Origin: Duganella sp. BuS-21
GTDB lineage: Bacteria; Pseudomonadota; Gammaproteobacteria; Burkholderiales; Burkholderiaceae_D
Assembly (NCBI GenBank): GCA_041874725.1
Contig: CP097466.1
Span: 6,262,001 to 6,326,000, forward strand
Reading direction: 5' to 3'
Length of the DNA: 64,000 nt
Part shown: positions 1 to 6,970 of the stretch, in pieces
Position numbering within the stretch: the first letter of the stretch is position 1
How the letters are laid out: every line of letters starts with the position of its first letter
Notes under the pieces: model-generated
The model's input: the letters and a program-made list of their open reading frames with translations, nothing else
Told to the model about the DNA's origin: nothing
Databases searched by the model: none
Program-made: the position numbers and the translations under genes

Positions 1-1
1 G

Positions 2-691
2 TTGGGCATCGTGCTGAACCAGTGGACCGCCGATGCGGCCACCGACAGCGACGCCGACAAGGCCGCCGCCGCGTTCGAATACGCGCGCTCGGTCGAATGG
101 TTTATGGACCCTATCTTCAAAGGTAAATATCCGGAGCTGGCCCTGAAGGTCCATGGCGACAACGCGCCGGACGTGCAGGACGGCGACCTGGCCATCGCCC
201 ACCAGAAGATCGACTTCCTGGGCGTGAACTACTACTTCCGCGCCTTCTGCTCGACCGAAACGCCGCCGCGCCAGCCCGAATGCAAACTGGGCAAGACCGA
301 CATGGGCTGGGAAATCTACCCGGACGGCCTGACCGAACTGCTGCTCAAGCTGCACGCCGACTATGAACTGCCGCCGATCTACATCACCGAAAACGGCATG
401 GCCAATCCGGACACCATCGTCAACGGCGAGATCCCCGACGCAGCGCGCATCGACTTCGTCCAGCGCCACCTGAAGGCGCTCAACGACGCCCGCCTGCAAG
501 GCGTCAACATCCAGGGCTACTTCCTGTGGAGCCTGCTGGACAACTTCGAATGGAACTCCGGCTACGCCAAGCGTTTCGGCATCGTCCACGTCGACTACGC
601 GACCCAGAAGCGCACGCTCAAGCACAGCGCGCTGTGGTACCGTGACTACCTGGTTCAACAGCGTCCTCAGCAGAACGAGCACGCCGCCTGA
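2..691 (+). CDS. GH1 beta-glucosidase, C-terminal part (5' end outside window)
   Basis: This is the C-terminal half of a glycoside hydrolase family 1 enzyme, which hydrolyses beta-glucosides by a retaining mechanism. The catalytic nucleophile motif ITENG is visible (in YITENGMANPD), followed by the family's GYFLWSLLDNFEW and RFGIVHVDY signatures that line the sugar site. The reading frame is open to the left edge, so the true start lies upstream and about half of a usual 440-450 residue protein is missing. The MFS permease gene begins about 105 bp downstream on the same strand, suggesting a small glycoside uptake and cleavage unit. Confidence 0.93.
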   Translation: MGIVLNQWTADAATDSDADKAAAAFEYARSVEWFMDPIFKGKYPELALKVHGDNAPDVQDGDLAIAHQKIDFLGVNYYFRAFCSTETPPRQPECKLGKTDMGWEIYPDGLTELLLKLHADYELPPIYITENGMANPDTIVNGEIPDAARIDFVQRHLKALNDARLQGVNIQGYFLWSLLDNFEWNSGYAKRFGIVHVDYATQKRTLKHSALWYRDYLVQQRPQQNEHAA

Positions 692-796
692 GCAAGGCAA
701 CCGTAGTACCGCCGCCGGCCTTCGCGCCGGCGGCATCCGTTCAAGCCGGCCGCAGAGCTGGTGCGAGATTCGAATGAGAACAACGAGGACGACACC

Positions 797-2164
797 ATGA
801 CCACCGCACAATCGGCCGTGCCGAAAGAACCGCAGGACCAGCCATCGCCGGGCGCCACGCCGCCATCCCTGTTGCGCGCCATGTTCGCGCGCGGCACGCC
901 GATGCTGTGGGTGCCGAGCGGCTACTTCGCCATGGCGCTGACCTACATGATGCTCACCAGCGTGACCTCCATCATGTTCAAGAACCTCGGCATGGACAAC
1001 GGCCAGGCGGCGCAATACGCCAGCTACCTGATCCTGGCCTACACCATCAAGCCGCTGTTCGCGCCCTTCGTTGAAATGTACCGTACCAAGAAATTCTTCG
1101 TGCTGGCCGCGCAGCTGATCGTCGGCGCCGGTTTCGCCGGCGTGGCGCTGGCCATGTCGCTGCCGGATTACATGGTGATCATGGTGTTCCTGTTCGGCGT
1201 GCTGTCGCTGGTCGGCGCCACGCAGGACATCGCCTCGGACGGCGTCTACGTCACCGCGCTCGACACCAAGACCCAGTCGCTGTTCTGCGGCATCCAGAGC
1301 CTGAGCTGGAACATCGGCCCCATCGTCGCCTCGGGCGGCATGGTGTACCTGAGCGGCTGGCTGCACACGCACTACTTCAAGCACGACGCCGGCACCTTCG
1401 GCCCGGAATGGATAGACTCGTGGCGCATCATCTTCTTCATCGTGGCCGGCATCACCATCCTCACCGCGCTGTGGCATATGCGCGTGATGCCGGACGGCGC
1501 CAAGGCCGAGAACGCGCCGAAATCGGTGGCCGAAGCCTCGTTCATCCTGAAGGACTCCTTCCTCACCTTCTTCCAGAAGCGCGATGTCTGGCTGATGGTC
1601 GGCTTCGCCTTCGTGTTCCGCCTGAGTATCGGCCTGCTGGAAAAGATCGGTCCGTTCTTCATGGTCGATCCGGTCGCCAAGGGTGGCCTGGGCCTGTCGA
1701 ATGAAATGCTGGGGCTAATCTACGGCACCTACGGCCTGATCGCCGTGCTGCTGGGTTCTCTGCTGGGCGGGATATTCGTCGCGCGCCGTGGCCTGCAAAA
1801 GACCTTGTTCACGCTGTGCTGCGCGGTCAACATCCCCAACGTCACCTTCCTGCTGATGGGCATCTACCAGCCGGACAATCTACTGATCATCAGCGCCGGC
1901 GTGGCGGTCGAGAAGTTCTTCTTCGGCTTCGGTTCGGTGGGCTTCATGATCTACCTGATGCAGCAGCTGGCGCCGGGCAAATACACCACCACCCACTACG
2001 CCTTCGGCACCGGCCTGATGGGCCTATGCATGATGGTGACGGGCGTGGTCAGCGGCCACCTGCAGCAGGCGCTCGGCTATGTGCATTACTTCTGGCTGGT
2101 GATGGCGGCAACCATTCCATCGTTCCTGGTCACCTGGTTCGCACCGTTCCACCATCAAGACTAA
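797..2164 (+). CDS. MFS permease, AmpG/sugar-type
   Basis: A 455-residue inner-membrane transporter of the major facilitator superfamily with about 12 hydrophobic segments. The segment VGATQDIASDGVYVTAL (roughly residues 140-160) resembles the loop typical of AmpG-like and related sugar permeases. The ATG at 797 is chosen because GAGGA lies 8 nt upstream; an earlier in-frame start at 761 has no such site. It follows the beta-glucosidase on the same strand, so a glucoside or oligosaccharide substrate is a reasonable inference but not shown. A perfect inverted repeat starts one base after the stop codon. Confidence 0.8.
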   Translation: MTTAQSAVPKEPQDQPSPGATPPSLLRAMFARGTPMLWVPSGYFAMALTYMMLTSVTSIMFKNLGMDNGQAAQYASYLILAYTIKPLFAPFVEMYRTKKFFVLAAQLIVGAGFAGVALAMSLPDYMVIMVFLFGVLSLVGATQDIASDGVYVTALDTKTQSLFCGIQSLSWNIGPIVASGGMVYLSGWLHTHYFKHDAGTFGPEWIDSWRIIFFIVAGITILTALWHMRVMPDGAKAENAPKSVAEASFILKDSFLTFFQKRDVWLMVGFAFVFRLSIGLLEKIGPFFMVDPVAKGGLGLSNEMLGLIYGTYGLIAVLLGSLLGGIFVARRGLQKTLFTLCCAVNIPNVTFLLMGIYQPDNLLIISAGVAVEKFFFGFGSVGFMIYLMQQLAPGKYTTTHYAFGTGLMGLCMMVTGVVSGHLQQALGYVHYFWLVMAATIPSFLVTWFAPFHHQD

Positions 2165-2165
2165 A

Positions 2166-2233
2166 TTCGGGGTCAGTTCCGACATTCGGACATTTCGCTG
2201 GCGAAATGTCCGAATGTCGGAACTGACCCCGAA
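2166..2233. repeat. Perfect 33-bp inverted repeat, convergent intergenic palindrome
   Basis: The left arm is 2166-2198 and the right arm 2201-2233. They are exact reverse complements separated by 2 nt. The outer part reads TTCGGGGTCAG and CTGACCCCGAA. The element fills the gap between two convergent genes and could fold into a long hairpin that stops transcription from both sides. Its GGGGTCAG edge recalls REP-type intergenic palindromes of Oxalobacteraceae; that family assignment is from memory of such genomes. Confidence 0.85.
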
Positions 2234-2235
2234 GT

Positions 2236-2469
2236 TCAGGATTCTCCGGCGAGGGAGCGCAGGTCTTCCTCGCGCACGCGGCGCTCCGGCGCCAGCACGC
2301 GGGCGATCACCCGCTGGTCGAGACCCATGTTCTGAAGCAACTCCACGGCGCCGGGCGTGCCGATGTCGCGCTGTACCTGCAGCGCCTGGCGCACGATAAA
2401 ATCGTACGAGTGCCAGCCCGCAGTGTCCGACGTCTGCGGCCGCTGGCGCCTGTCGTGGTCCGGTGTCAT
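2236..2469 (-). CDS. Small hypothetical protein, 77 aa
   Basis: A short basic and acidic soluble protein with no signal peptide or membrane segment and no family that I recognise. The start at 2469 is preferred because GAGGAG lies 7 nt upstream of that ATG; the frame itself is open to 2496. It sits 72 bp downstream of the periplasmic binding protein gene on the same strand and might be the last gene of that operon. It ends 2 bp from the 33-bp inverted repeat. The good ribosome binding site is the main reason to believe it is translated. Confidence 0.5.
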   Translation of the reverse strand: MTPDHDRRQRPQTSDTAGWHSYDFIVRQALQVQRDIGTPGAVELLQNMGLDQRVIARVLAPERRVREEDLRSLAGES

Positions 2470-2541
2470 GACGTACTCCTCATCTCCGCATTGCAAGCGC
2501 TAGCGTAACGCAATATGCGGCCTGATGCGCGTCCTGTACGC

Positions 2542-3690
2542 TCAGTCCTTGGCCGGGTCGTGCGACAGCACCACCTTGTAGCCGACCGGCGCGATCGAGG
2601 TATCGAAAGGATAGCTGCCGAAATTCTGCTGGTCCAGCATGCCCAGCTTGATGAGGATGGTATGCGGCTGCTCCTTGATGCGCCCCTCGAGCAGGTTGAC
2701 GGCGGCGTTGATCGCCACCCGCGCCTGGCTCACGCCCTTGGTGTCGGCAGCCGCATAGATTTCCTTGCTGCGCACCAGGTGCGCGATCTCGTCGGTAAGG
2801 TCGTAGGCCACCACGCGGATCTTGTCGGCCAGCCCGGCCGCCTTGAGCGGGCCGATCGCCGCCGGCGCGCAGCCGGTACAGCCGAGCAGGTAGTCGAGCC
2901 GCTTGCCGTGCCGCGCCAGGATGCGCCCGGCCAACTGTCCCTGCAGCCCACGCTCGCTGTCGCCGTAACGGATGTCGAGGATGTTGACTTCGATCGGCGC
3001 CTCCTGCGCCGCAATGCGCGTGCCGTCCACTTCACCCTTGACCCAGCCCGCGCCCATCGGCCCCGGCAGCAGGGCGATGTTGATCGACTTCAGGCCGCGC
3101 TGCTGCGCATCGCGGATCGCCCAGCGCGTCGCCTCCAGCCCCATGCCGCGCAGCGAGGTGGTCACTTTCAGGTTCAGGTCTTCGCTGCGGCTGTCGTTGG
3201 CCAGCTCCAGCACCGGGATGCCGGCCGCCCGCGCACGTGCAATCGACTGGTTGTTGGCCGTCATGCTGATCGGCGAGATGACGATGGCGTCGTACTTGGC
3301 CGCGATGGCGGCGTCCATTTTTGTTATCTGGCCTTGCAGGTCGTCGTAGCCGGTGGCCGGCAGAATATCGACCACCACGCCGAGGCGGCGCGCTTCGCTG
3401 ATGACGCCATAGGCGCAGCCGCTCCAGTACGGATCTTTCAGGTGCGGGAACAGGAAGGCGATGCGCCAGCGCTTGCCCGCCGGCGCGGCCGGCCCATACT
3501 GGCCCGGCACCACGCGGCCGCTGGCCAGCGCGTCGTCCGCCGTGCCGTTGGCCTGCACCGGCGGGAAGATGGAGGTCACCGCTATCGGCGCGAACTTCGC
3601 GTGATGCTGCGCCAGGGCCGGCACGCAGGCGCAGCACAGCGCCAGGCACGCGGCGGCCAGCCGGGATGGGATCGAAGCGCGCCCGATCAT
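2542..3690 (-). CDS. Periplasmic substrate-binding protein, type 1 fold (TorT/sugar-binding-like)
   Basis: A 382-residue exported protein with an N-terminal signal peptide ending near CVPALAQ. From about residue 70 it shows a type 1 periplasmic binding fold of the ribose-binding/TorT class: WRIAFLFPHLKDPYWSGCAY, then YDAIVISPIS, and AYDLTDEIAHLV near the C-terminal lobe. The ATG at 3690 overlaps the stop of the preceding gene as ATGA, so translation is coupled. Neither a permease nor an ATPase lies nearby, so it may feed a sensor (as TorT does for TorS) or serve a transporter elsewhere. The ligand is unknown. Confidence 0.72.
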   Translation of the reverse strand: MIGRASIPSRLAAACLALCCACVPALAQHHAKFAPIAVTSIFPPVQANGTADDALASGRVVPGQYGPAAPAGKRWRIAFLFPHLKDPYWSGCAYGVISEARRLGVVVDILPATGYDDLQGQITKMDAAIAAKYDAIVISPISMTANNQSIARARAAGIPVLELANDSRSEDLNLKVTTSLRGMGLEATRWAIRDAQQRGLKSINIALLPGPMGAGWVKGEVDGTRIAAQEAPIEVNILDIRYGDSERGLQGQLAGRILARHGKRLDYLLGCTGCAPAAIGPLKAAGLADKIRVVAYDLTDEIAHLVRSKEIYAAADTKGVSQARVAINAAVNLLEGRIKEQPHTILIKLGMLDQQNFGSYPFDTSIAPVGYKVVLSHDPAKD

Positions 3691-4508
3691 GGCGAGGCCC
3701 GCAGACTGTCGCTGCACGCGGACGCTGGCCGGGACGGCAGCTCTCCCAACGGCACCAGCACGCCGTTGCGCGCGCCCAGCCGCGCCAGTTCGCCCGAGCG
3801 CACCATCTCGTTGAACAGCGCGTTGTAACGGTTGCGCACGGCGCTGAACTTTGGATCGCGCGGGAAGGCCATATAGCCATCCAGCTGCGTAATGTCGGGA
3901 CAGAGGATGGCCAGCGTCTCGCTCAGGCGCAGGCTGTCCACCAGCCCGGTGCTGTTGCGCTCATTGCTGGCCAGCAGATCGACCCGGCCGAGCGCCAGCA
4001 TCTGCAAGCCGTTTTCCAGTTGCGGCACTTCGCTGACGTCGAGCGCCGCACGCGCCAGGTCGAATTGCGCACCGTAGTGCCAGCCGCGCACGGTGGCGAT
4101 GCGGCGGCTCTTCAGCGCGGCCAGGTCGCCGCGCCACGGCATGTCGGCATCGCGGCGCACGTAGAACACCATGCGGTCGCGATAGAAGGCGTGGTCGAAA
4201 AAAGAAAAGCGCCGCAGGCGCTCGGGCGATTTGTAGGGACCGATCAGGATATCGGCCTGCGCGTGCTCGACCATGGCCTGGGCGCGCGGCCAGGGATACC
4301 GGCGGAACAGGATGGTGTCGCCGGCGCGTTCGGCCAGCAGGCGCAGCACGTCCACGCCCAGCCCCTGCAACTGGCCGTCGGCGCCCTGCTCGAACACCCG
4401 GCTGAAGGTCGCGCCCACCGCCACCCGCTGCGCCGCATGAGCGGCCAGCGGCACGCCTGCCGCACACGTCATCAACAATGCCAGCAGGAGAGAAGTGGGC
4501 TTTCGCAT
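3687..4508 (-). CDS. Periplasmic solute-binding protein, SBP_bac_3 type
   Basis: A 273-residue exported protein with signal peptide MRKPTSLLLALLMTCAAG and a type 2 periplasmic binding fold of the amino-acid-binding (SBP_bac_3) family. Typical segments are GLGVDVLRLLAERAG, QADILIGPYKSPER and ALGRVDLLASNERNS. GAAGG lies 6 nt before the ATG. It is the middle gene of a minus-strand operon: the esterase ends 22 bp upstream and the second binding protein overlaps its stop by 4 nt. Such lone SBP_bac_3 proteins occur in sensory as well as transport roles; I cannot tell which applies here. Confidence 0.75.
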   Translation of the reverse strand: MRKPTSLLLALLMTCAAGVPLAAHAAQRVAVGATFSRVFEQGADGQLQGLGVDVLRLLAERAGDTILFRRYPWPRAQAMVEHAQADILIGPYKSPERLRRFSFFDHAFYRDRMVFYVRRDADMPWRGDLAALKSRRIATVRGWHYGAQFDLARAALDVSEVPQLENGLQMLALGRVDLLASNERNSTGLVDSLRLSETLAILCPDITQLDGYMAFPRDPKFSAVRNRYNALFNEMVRSGELARLGARNGVLVPLGELPSRPASACSDSLRASP

Positions 4509-4530
4509 AGTGCCTTCATACTAGCATGGG

Positions 4531-5454
4531 CTATCGCAAATATCGATACAGGAAAGCAAGGCTGGCATCCACCGTGGGCTGCAACCACGGGTCGAACAGC
4601 CAGAACGCGTGCGGCGTCTCGGGCAGGATCAGTTTTTCGCTGGCCACGCCGGCCTGTGCCATCCGCGCCATCATCTCCTCGCGCCCGGCCGAGAAGCGCG
4701 GCTGGCCGCTGCCGATGAACAGGATGGGCGGCATGCCGGCGCGCACGTAACGGATCGGCGAGGCGGCCTGCCACAGCGCGCCTTGCTCGGCATAGCGGCC
4801 GCCGAACCAGGCGCCGGCCGACGACGGATTTTTTTTCGGATCGTCTTCGTGTTTGAGCGCCAGTTCGCTGGTGAAGTCGGACAGGCCGTCGATGTTGATG
4901 ATGGCCTTGACCTCGCCCGCCTCGGCGGTGACGCCGGCCAGGCTGGCGATCTGCCCGCCGGCCGAACCGCCGGCCAGCGCCACGCGCTGCGGGTCGATGT
5001 GCAGCTCGTCGGCATGCGCGCGCACCCAGCGCACGGCCGCCTGCACATCCTGCACCGCCGCCGGATAGCGCGCCTCGCCAGACAGGCGGTAGCTGACCGT
5101 CACCGCCGCGTAGCCGTGCCGCGCCAGCCGCAGCGCCATCGGCACGAATTCCGAGCGATAGCCGGACTTCCAGCCGCCGCCGTGCACCAACACCACCACC
5201 GGCAGCCGCTCGCCCGCCGGCAGATAGGCGTCCAGCTTCAGGCAGCGCGCGCCGTACTGCGCATACACTTGGTCGCCGATCTTGCGCACGCCGGCCGGCA
5301 GCGGGTCGGCGGCGATGCGGATGTCGGGATAGTCGCGCACCAGTTTTTCGTAAGTGCGCGCGGCGTCGAAGGTGTTGGACGGATCGGGCGGCGGTTCCAC
5401 GCACGCCGGCGTGGCGGCCAGCGCGGCGGCCAGCACGGTACTCAGGAGCGGCAT
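4531..5454 (-). CDS. Exported alpha/beta hydrolase (BD-FAE/HSL-like esterase)
   Basis: A 307-residue alpha/beta-hydrolase fold esterase. The oxyanion motif VVVLVHGGGWKSGYR, the nucleophile elbow ALAGGSAGGQIA (Ser in GGSAGG) and a late PETPHAFWLFD (His) give the usual layout of the acetylesterase/BD-FAE group. The ATG at 5454 has GAGG 8 nt upstream and opens a signal-peptide-like stretch MPLLSTVLAAALAATPA. Another ATG at 5493 lies directly after the run of U residues of an intrinsic terminator and is less likely. It is first in an operon with two binding proteins and could deacylate a plant-type carbohydrate. Confidence 0.75.
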   Translation of the reverse strand: MPLLSTVLAAALAATPACVEPPPDPSNTFDAARTYEKLVRDYPDIRIAADPLPAGVRKIGDQVYAQYGARCLKLDAYLPAGERLPVVVLVHGGGWKSGYRSEFVPMALRLARHGYAAVTVSYRLSGEARYPAAVQDVQAAVRWVRAHADELHIDPQRVALAGGSAGGQIASLAGVTAEAGEVKAIINIDGLSDFTSELALKHEDDPKKNPSSAGAWFGGRYAEQGALWQAASPIRYVRAGMPPILFIGSGQPRFSAGREEMMARMAQAGVASEKLILPETPHAFWLFDPWLQPTVDASLAFLYRYLR

Positions 5455-5493
5455 CGAAACCTCGGCAAAATTCTCACCGGGCGAGTATGGCAT

Positions 5494-5529
5494 AAAAAAA
5501 ACCCCTCGGCCGGATAGGCGCAAGGGGTT
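5494..5529 (-). terminator. Intrinsic terminator upstream of the esterase gene
   Basis: Read on the minus strand, an 8-bp stem (5522-5529 pairing with 5500-5507, AACCCCTT against GAGGGGTT) with a 14-nt loop is followed by eight U residues (5494-5501). It lies 40 bp before the esterase start and downstream of a minus-strand promoter at 5716-5745. It either ends a short RNA or acts as an attenuator in the leader of the esterase operon. Confidence 0.7.
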
Positions 5530-5709
5530 CAAAACCACAGACAACACTGGACTACATGAAAAACTGTTTGCTTAGATTACCGTCTTCGACATGAGGCAAC
5601 GATCGCCGAGGGGGAGAGGGCGATGTCACCATTTTTTAATAGAAAACGATTTCATAGCATGCGAAAACGATTTCATCTATCTGAAAGCGTTTTATGTATT
5701 TGTGAAATC
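5494..5709 (-). ncRNA. Candidate short RNA or attenuated leader (~215 nt)
   Basis: This is the interval between the predicted start of the 5716-5745 promoter and the intrinsic terminator at 5494-5529. It contains an internal hairpin (ATCGCC paired with GGCGAT near 5602-5624) and only very short open frames (16 and 26 codons) without convincing ribosome binding sites. It matches no RNA family known to me. It may be a free regulatory RNA under operator control, or the untranslated leader of the esterase operon. Confidence 0.33.
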
Positions 5710-5716
5710 GTTTTCA
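5642..5716. promoter_or_regulatory. Array of four LacI-type operators phased at 20-21 bp
   Basis: Four near-identical CG-centred palindromes fit the pattern TGAAAnCGnTTTCA: 5642-5654, 5663-5675, 5682-5694 and 5703-5716. Their CG centres are 21, 20 and 21 bp apart, which is two helical turns, so all four face the same side of the DNA. The fourth is in reverse orientation and touches the -10 box of a minus-strand promoter. The layout fits cooperative repression by a LacI-family regulator, which is not encoded in this window. Confidence 0.75.
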
Positions 5717-5745
5717 TAGTACATAACTCTGGGTGCCGGTGTCAA
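5716..5745 (-). promoter_or_regulatory. Sigma-70 promoter facing the esterase operon
   Basis: On the minus strand a perfect TTGACA (5740-5745) is followed after 18 nt by TACTAT (5716-5721). Transcription would start near 5709, inside the fourth operator, and would run through the other three operators towards the terminator and the esterase gene. A repressor bound there would block initiation directly. Confidence 0.6.
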
Positions 5746-5965
5746 TTTAAAAATTTTCGCAACGTTGCTTCAACGGCGGGCTCTCCGACCTACCAGTCGC
5801 TTTGCAGAGGTGGCGCCGCCATGAAAACGTTATCAAGACACGCCCTACGAGATGCCCTCTCGCCGAACACAAATAGTTGTACACAACACGATCATATGTG
5901 GGTACACGAACATACTGTCCGGGGCCCGCGTAGCAAGATGACTCACACCTAAACAAGGAGTCATC
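5746..5965. other. Intergenic stretch without recognised gene
   Basis: This is the rest of the 400-bp gap between the esterase promoter and the membrane protein gene. It is AT-richer than its surroundings. I see no convincing coding frame, RNA gene or repeat in it. It must carry the plus-strand promoter of the gene starting at 5966, but I could not place -35 and -10 boxes with confidence. Confidence 0.5.
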
Positions 5966-6880
5966 ATGCAAACATCAAATGTACACACCAGCTATCCAGG
6001 AGGATCCGCAGTCGGCGTCGGCGCCGTTGCGGCCGACGGCGACGGCTACCACTCCGGCGTCTCATGGGGCGCCATCCTGGCCGGCGCTGCGGCTGCCGCC
6101 GCGCTATCCTTCATCCTGCTGATACTCGGCATGGGCCTCGGTCTGTCGTCGGTGTCGCCCTATGAATACCACGACCAACCGCTGGGCACGGCCAGCGTGG
6201 CGTGGATCGCCTTCATGCAGCTGGCCGCCTCCGGCGTCGGCGGCTACATGGCGGGCCGCCTGCGCGTGAAGTGGGCCAGCATCCATGGCGACGAAGTGTA
6301 CTTCCGCGATACCGCCCACGGCCTGCTGACCTGGGCAGTGGCAACGCTGGTGACCGTGGCCGTGCTGGCCGGCGGCGCCCGCGCAGTACTGAGCGGCGCC
6401 ATCGACAGCGGCGCGGCCGTGGCCACCGCCGCCGCCCCGGTCGCTGCAGGTGCCAACATGGGCAATCGCGGCAATACCTACTTTGCCGACATGGTCCTGC
6501 GCTCGCCGAACGGCGAAGCCGCCACCGAAACGCAGCGCAGCGAAATCAACCGCATCCTGCTGACCGATCTGGCCGCAGGCAAAATCAGCGGCGAGAACCG
6601 CATCTACCTGGCGCAAGTCATCGCCAAGCGCACCGGCATGACCCAAGCCGAAGCCGAACAGCGCGTGGACCTGATCTACGCACAAGCCACCCAGGCTGCC
6701 GCTGAAGCCAAGGCCAAAGCCACCGCCGCCGCCGAACAAGCCCGCAAAGCCGCTGCTCACTCGGCGCTGTGGATGTTCGTGGCCCTGCTGCTGGGCGCCT
6801 TCATTGCCGCCATCAGCGCCATCGCCGGTGGCCGCAACCGCGATCACGCCCGCGTGCTGGTTAGCCAGCGCATCATTTAA
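5966..6880 (+). CDS. Membrane protein of unknown function, four predicted TM segments
   Basis: A 304-residue inner-membrane protein. A glycine/alanine-rich first segment (about 29-56, starting SWGAILAGAAAAAALSF) is followed by a second near 73-92 ending in a GGYMAGRL motif, a third near 117-138 and a fourth near 264-285. Between TM3 and TM4 lies an alanine-rich, probably helical region (about 210-260). AAGGAG precedes the ATG. It resembles uncharacterised membrane proteins often labelled PhnA-like; I assign no function. It is followed after 18 bp by a 23-residue hydrophobic peptide gene that looks co-transcribed. Confidence 0.75.
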   Translation: MQTSNVHTSYPGGSAVGVGAVAADGDGYHSGVSWGAILAGAAAAAALSFILLILGMGLGLSSVSPYEYHDQPLGTASVAWIAFMQLAASGVGGYMAGRLRVKWASIHGDEVYFRDTAHGLLTWAVATLVTVAVLAGGARAVLSGAIDSGAAVATAAAPVAAGANMGNRGNTYFADMVLRSPNGEAATETQRSEINRILLTDLAAGKISGENRIYLAQVIAKRTGMTQAEAEQRVDLIYAQATQAAAEAKAKATAAAEQARKAAAHSALWMFVALLLGAFIAAISAIAGGRNRDHARVLVSQRII

Positions 6881-6898
6881 TACAACAAGGAGAACACC

Positions 6899-6970
6899 AT
6901 GCGCTCGATACTACTCTGGATGCTCGGCATTCCTATCCCTATCATCATCCTGATCGCCATCCTGACTTAA
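6899..6970 (+). CDS. 23-residue hydrophobic membrane peptide
   Basis: A very short open frame, with MRSILLWMLG at its start and a PIPIIILIAI core. It is almost entirely one membrane-spanning segment with a single Arg near the N-terminus. A strong ribosome binding site (AAGGAG, 7 nt before the ATG) and its position 18 bp after the membrane protein gene argue for translation from the same transcript. Its stop codon overlaps the stop of the convergent alpha/beta hydrolase gene in a shared TTAA. It may be a small partner of the upstream membrane protein; this is inference. Confidence 0.6.
   Translation: MRSILLWMLGIPIPIIILIAILT

Noticed and set aside
2515..4718. Long plus-strand frames over the binding-protein genes
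   Set aside because: They are antisense to two exported proteins with signal peptides and coupled starts, and have no recognisable domains.
5623..5952. A 109-codon plus-strand frame in the intergenic gap
   Set aside because: Its first part is simply the translated operator array (RKRFH repeats). It has no domain or plausible composition, although a ribosome-like GGGGAGAGGG lies before the ATG.
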